Shown here piece by piece: positions 61,958-64,000 of a stretch of 64,000 nt of DNA; position 1 is the first letter of the stretch; each line of letters starts with the position of its first letter. The DNA is from Glandiceps talaboti (taxonomy: Eukaryota; Hemichordata; Enteropneusta; Spengelidae): contig NC_135549.1 in assembly GCF_964340395.1 (NCBI RefSeq), forward strand, positions 29,854,832-29,918,831, in the 5' to 3' direction. Below the pieces are notes generated by a model. The model ran no database searches, was not told the DNA's origin, and saw nothing but the letters and a program-made list of their open reading frames with translations. A program made the position numbers and the translations under genes.

Positions 61958-62692
61958 TCATACATCCATGGCTTGTATCAGGGGTCCATCTTTTAATATG
62001 CCTAAAATGGCTGTTAACATTCGGTGATCTGAAGGAAAATACTCCTCAGGCAAGATGTCGCTCATAGTACTGAGTGTGTCTTGGAACATGTAAAGTCCTA
62101 TGACTATTATGGTAACCATGAGAACACCACAACTGGTTACTTGATAAAAGGCTGGCATCCTACAGAATGGCCAAAGTCTAGCAATTATGCGCCATACCTT
62201 CCATTTTGAACGATGTGGGTTCCCTGAACTTGTGTATAAACCTGGGTAAAACAGACAACAGTTAATTCCCATTGACTCCATTAGTCGTTGATTTTTCTGA
62301 TTCAGGATGAATAGAATCTGCAAACTAGCATACAAAAATTGCACCAAACAGAGGAAAAATACTATTGACATAGCAACAAAATAAAAGTATACATCAGCAT
62401 TGCACTCAGAGCAGTCTGGAAGGAGGCAAGCCTCTTTGTTGCCTCCTGCAACACAAACTCCACATCGACAAGATCCATGTGGTCCGCAGTCGTGATAGCA
62501 CGCTTTTCCACTTGCACCATAGTACGAGTTGTACGCTGCATCCCACACTGTGGTGAATCGGTTCCAACTGATATGACTGCTGAATGACCTTTTGTATATC
62601 ACTCCATCACCCACTATCTTGGCAGACCGGACTTGCAACGACTTACTCGACACAAGAATCCTATCTGGTCGACTTTCAAGTCCTGGAGTTGG
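61958..62692 (-). CDS. Terminal exon of a Cys-rich, two-helix membrane protein, possibly EEP-superfamily
   Basis: The exon runs from an acceptor (TTCTCTTCAACAG, ending at 62693) in phase 0 to TGA 61958-61960: 244 codons plus stop. No initiator is needed; the GTG inside is just Val. Residues (exon numbering): 8-16 RPDRILVSS and 17-27 a beta-like strand; 65-97 eight cysteines with EGF-like spacing C-x3-C-x5-C-x-C-x2-C-x8-C-x4-C-x2-C; 101-131 hydrophobic segment; about 132-180 basic, cytosolic-looking loop; 184-203 second hydrophobic helix; 213-232 LPEEYFPSDHRMLTAIL. The RPDRILVS and PSDH segments resemble the last two motifs of endonuclease/exonuclease/phosphatase enzymes (nocturnin/CCR4 style), where SDH carries the catalytic Asp-His. 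With two membrane passes, both would lie on the same, cysteine-rich side. Coding status is firm; the family is inference and unverified. The N-terminal part lies upstream, largely beyond the window. Confidence 0.85.
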   Translation of the reverse strand, partial: PTPGLESRPDRILVSSKSLQVRSAKIVGDGVIYKRSFSSHISWNRFTTVWDAAYNSYYGASGKACYHDCGPHGSCRCGVCVAGGNKEACLLPDCSECNADVYFYFVAMSIVFFLCLVQFLYASLQILFILNQKNQRLMESMGINCCLFYPGLYTSSGNPHRSKWKVWRIIARLWPFCRMPAFYQVTSCGVLMVTIIVIGLYMFQDTLSTMSDILPEEYFPSDHRMLTAILGILKDGPLIQAMDV

Positions 62693-62957
62693 CTGTTGAA
62701 GAGAAGAGATCAGAGGTTAGAAGTAAGTTACTTCAGACACATATTTATTTGTCATGTTGTTGATGATTTAAAGTTGAAAAAAAGATTAAACTAACATGAT
62801 TGTACATGTTATGATTATGGGGAACAGGATATTTCATTTGATTCCTGTTGACATTACATTGACTAAACCATCTTTTACAACAGCACAATAGTGCTAGTGG
62901 TACTTACGCACAACTGATTGGATACAAGAAAGTTCATGCGACTAAGGTCATCAAATA

Positions 62958-63010
62958 CACAAACAAACAAACAAACAAACAAACAAATAAGAAATAAATC
63001 AACAAACAAA
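62958..63010. repeat. (ACAA)n microsatellite within intron
   Basis: About eight ACAA units then related AT-rich repeats, inside the inferred intron. Confidence 0.85.
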
Positions 63011-63517
63011 AATAGTAAGCTGTACCATCTTAAGTTCTGTCAAGATTGGTTAAAGCATTTTGACTATTTCTATATATTTACATCTATTTTGTGTATCAAT
63101 GTTCAGATCTCAATATTCATCACGCATTGACCCCATTGTGCTGATGAGTTCTTGTGAATGTATCCACCAAAAGTTGAGAATGTGAGATTTATATTCTTTA
63201 AAGGGGAAGGGATATGTTGTGAATTCACTATGTTCAATAAAAACTTACACTTGAACAAGATAAAATGTGTTGGTTTCATTCGCTTATGGACACTTATGGA
63301 TAAAGTTTAGATTTTCTACTCTTCAGTTTACTTAAGAAAACATACCCAGCAACAACAATATCAGGTATGCGGTACACATAACTAATCACATGTGATTGGA
63401 ACTTTTGTAATACCATCATGGTAAGTCTACACTTGAACATTCCATCCACCAGCTTTAATGAATCATTAGGACTTGATGGAAAGTCTTACAAATGATAACA
63501 GTTGACAAATTACTCAC

Positions 63518-63633
63518 ATCAGCATAAGTCCAAGCACAAATAATAAAACAGAACTCAAATAAAATGAAAAGCAACAATAGTATCTGCCATTTAAGAATTC
63601 CATAAGATGGAAATCTGGCAGTTGACCTTTTTT
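63518..63633 (-). CDS. Candidate upstream exon of the same gene
   Basis: The minus strand has a consensus donor GAT|GTGAGTA with the exon ending at 63518 in phase 0, matching the phase-0 acceptor at 62692. The frame is open back to about 63639 and ends ICAWTYAD, so the joined reading across the junction is TYAD-PTPGLESRPDRIL. The 5' boundary is uncertain: an AG at 63634-63635 gives about 38 residues with a strongly hydrophobic stretch, while a better pyrimidine-rich acceptor (TTTTCATTTTATTTGAG) would give only 12. The intervening intron would be 825 bp. Confidence 0.4.
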
Positions 63634-64000
63634 CTAATCTTTAAAGTGCACCATTACTTTAGAATTCACATGGTCAATTTCATTTTGTATATAAACCTCT
63701 AACACTTTTTTTGTCCCCAAAGTACAAACTACATGTTATTGTGTTGGTTTGTAACAGTTAGCATGTCATGTTTTATATTATTGTACATGTATTGTGCAAT
63801 TGACACTTCAATGTATATGCCAGCCTAAAATCTGTTAAACTTGCTTAAAGTTCCATATCTAAGTACTTGTTATGGTGATGGATCCTGGCCTGGTAAGAAA
63901 TACCAGGGGGAACTCATGTACATGTACATTGTACATGTAGCTCTTATTTACAAAGTATTAGTCTAACATTGTTATCTGTAGTAAATGTTCACAGCGACCA
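63634..64000. other. Window edge, no further exon identified
   Basis: Probably intronic DNA of the minus-strand gene. It contains the small palindrome-like run CATGTACATGTACATTGTACATG at about 63917-63939. No exon-like frame was recognised. Confidence 0.4.

Overview
This is AT-rich eukaryotic (animal) genomic DNA. It is gene-poor, with very long non-coding stretches, many tri- and tetranucleotide microsatellites, and short palindromic and retrotransposon-derived relics. Two protein-coding genes are well supported, both on the minus strand. One is an apparently intronless biogenic-amine-type GPCR whose transmembrane core resembles histamine H1 receptors. The other is the 3' terminal coding exon of a multi-exon membrane protein. 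The H1-like receptor, spliceosomal introns and CR1/L2-style LINE relics suggest a non-vertebrate animal, perhaps a marine deuterostome. The sequence alone does not settle amphioxus versus hemichordate, echinoderm or lophotrochozoan.

Layout. 1-13 kb: microsatellites, three hairpin-forming palindromic elements (184-329, 3671-3812, 8783-8924), two weak coding candidates near 4.2-5.1 kb, and no confident gene. 13.0-13.3 kb: relic of the C-terminus of a LINE reverse transcriptase. 14.0-17.0 kb: the GPCR (CDS 14677-16965, minus) with a candidate poly(A) signal at 14020-14025. 17-40 kb: non-coding DNA with a 5'-truncated retro-insertion carrying an 11-bp target-site duplication (18531-18619), long (CT)n and (TA)n runs, two larger foldback elements (28654-29000 and 34733-35029), and a 31-bp tandem array (37468-37650). 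40.6-55.4 kb: two inverted copies of one ~1 kb mobile element built from ~147-bp monomers (40614-41615 and 54424-55385), a 33-bp minisatellite with a 99-bp higher-order period, a second copy of the 28.7-kb foldback family (53851-54247), and SINE-like copies at 48.5 and 55.7 kb. 56-61.8 kb: microsatellites and weak exon candidates. 61.9-63.6 kb: the 3' end of the second gene, with a poly(A) signal at 61857-61862.

The two genes are 45 kb apart and nothing links them functionally. The main points of interest are: (i) an H1-like receptor that lacks both cysteines of the conserved TM3-ECL2 disulfide and has NTxxY and DRF in place of NPxxY and DRY; (ii) a membrane protein whose terminal exon seems to place a cysteine-rich module and a two-helix membrane hairpin between two halves of an endonuclease/exonuclease/phosphatase-like fold; (iii) a ~1 kb repeat element that carries an array of POU-octamer-like sites and an (ACAG)n tract; (iv) several families of foldback elements.
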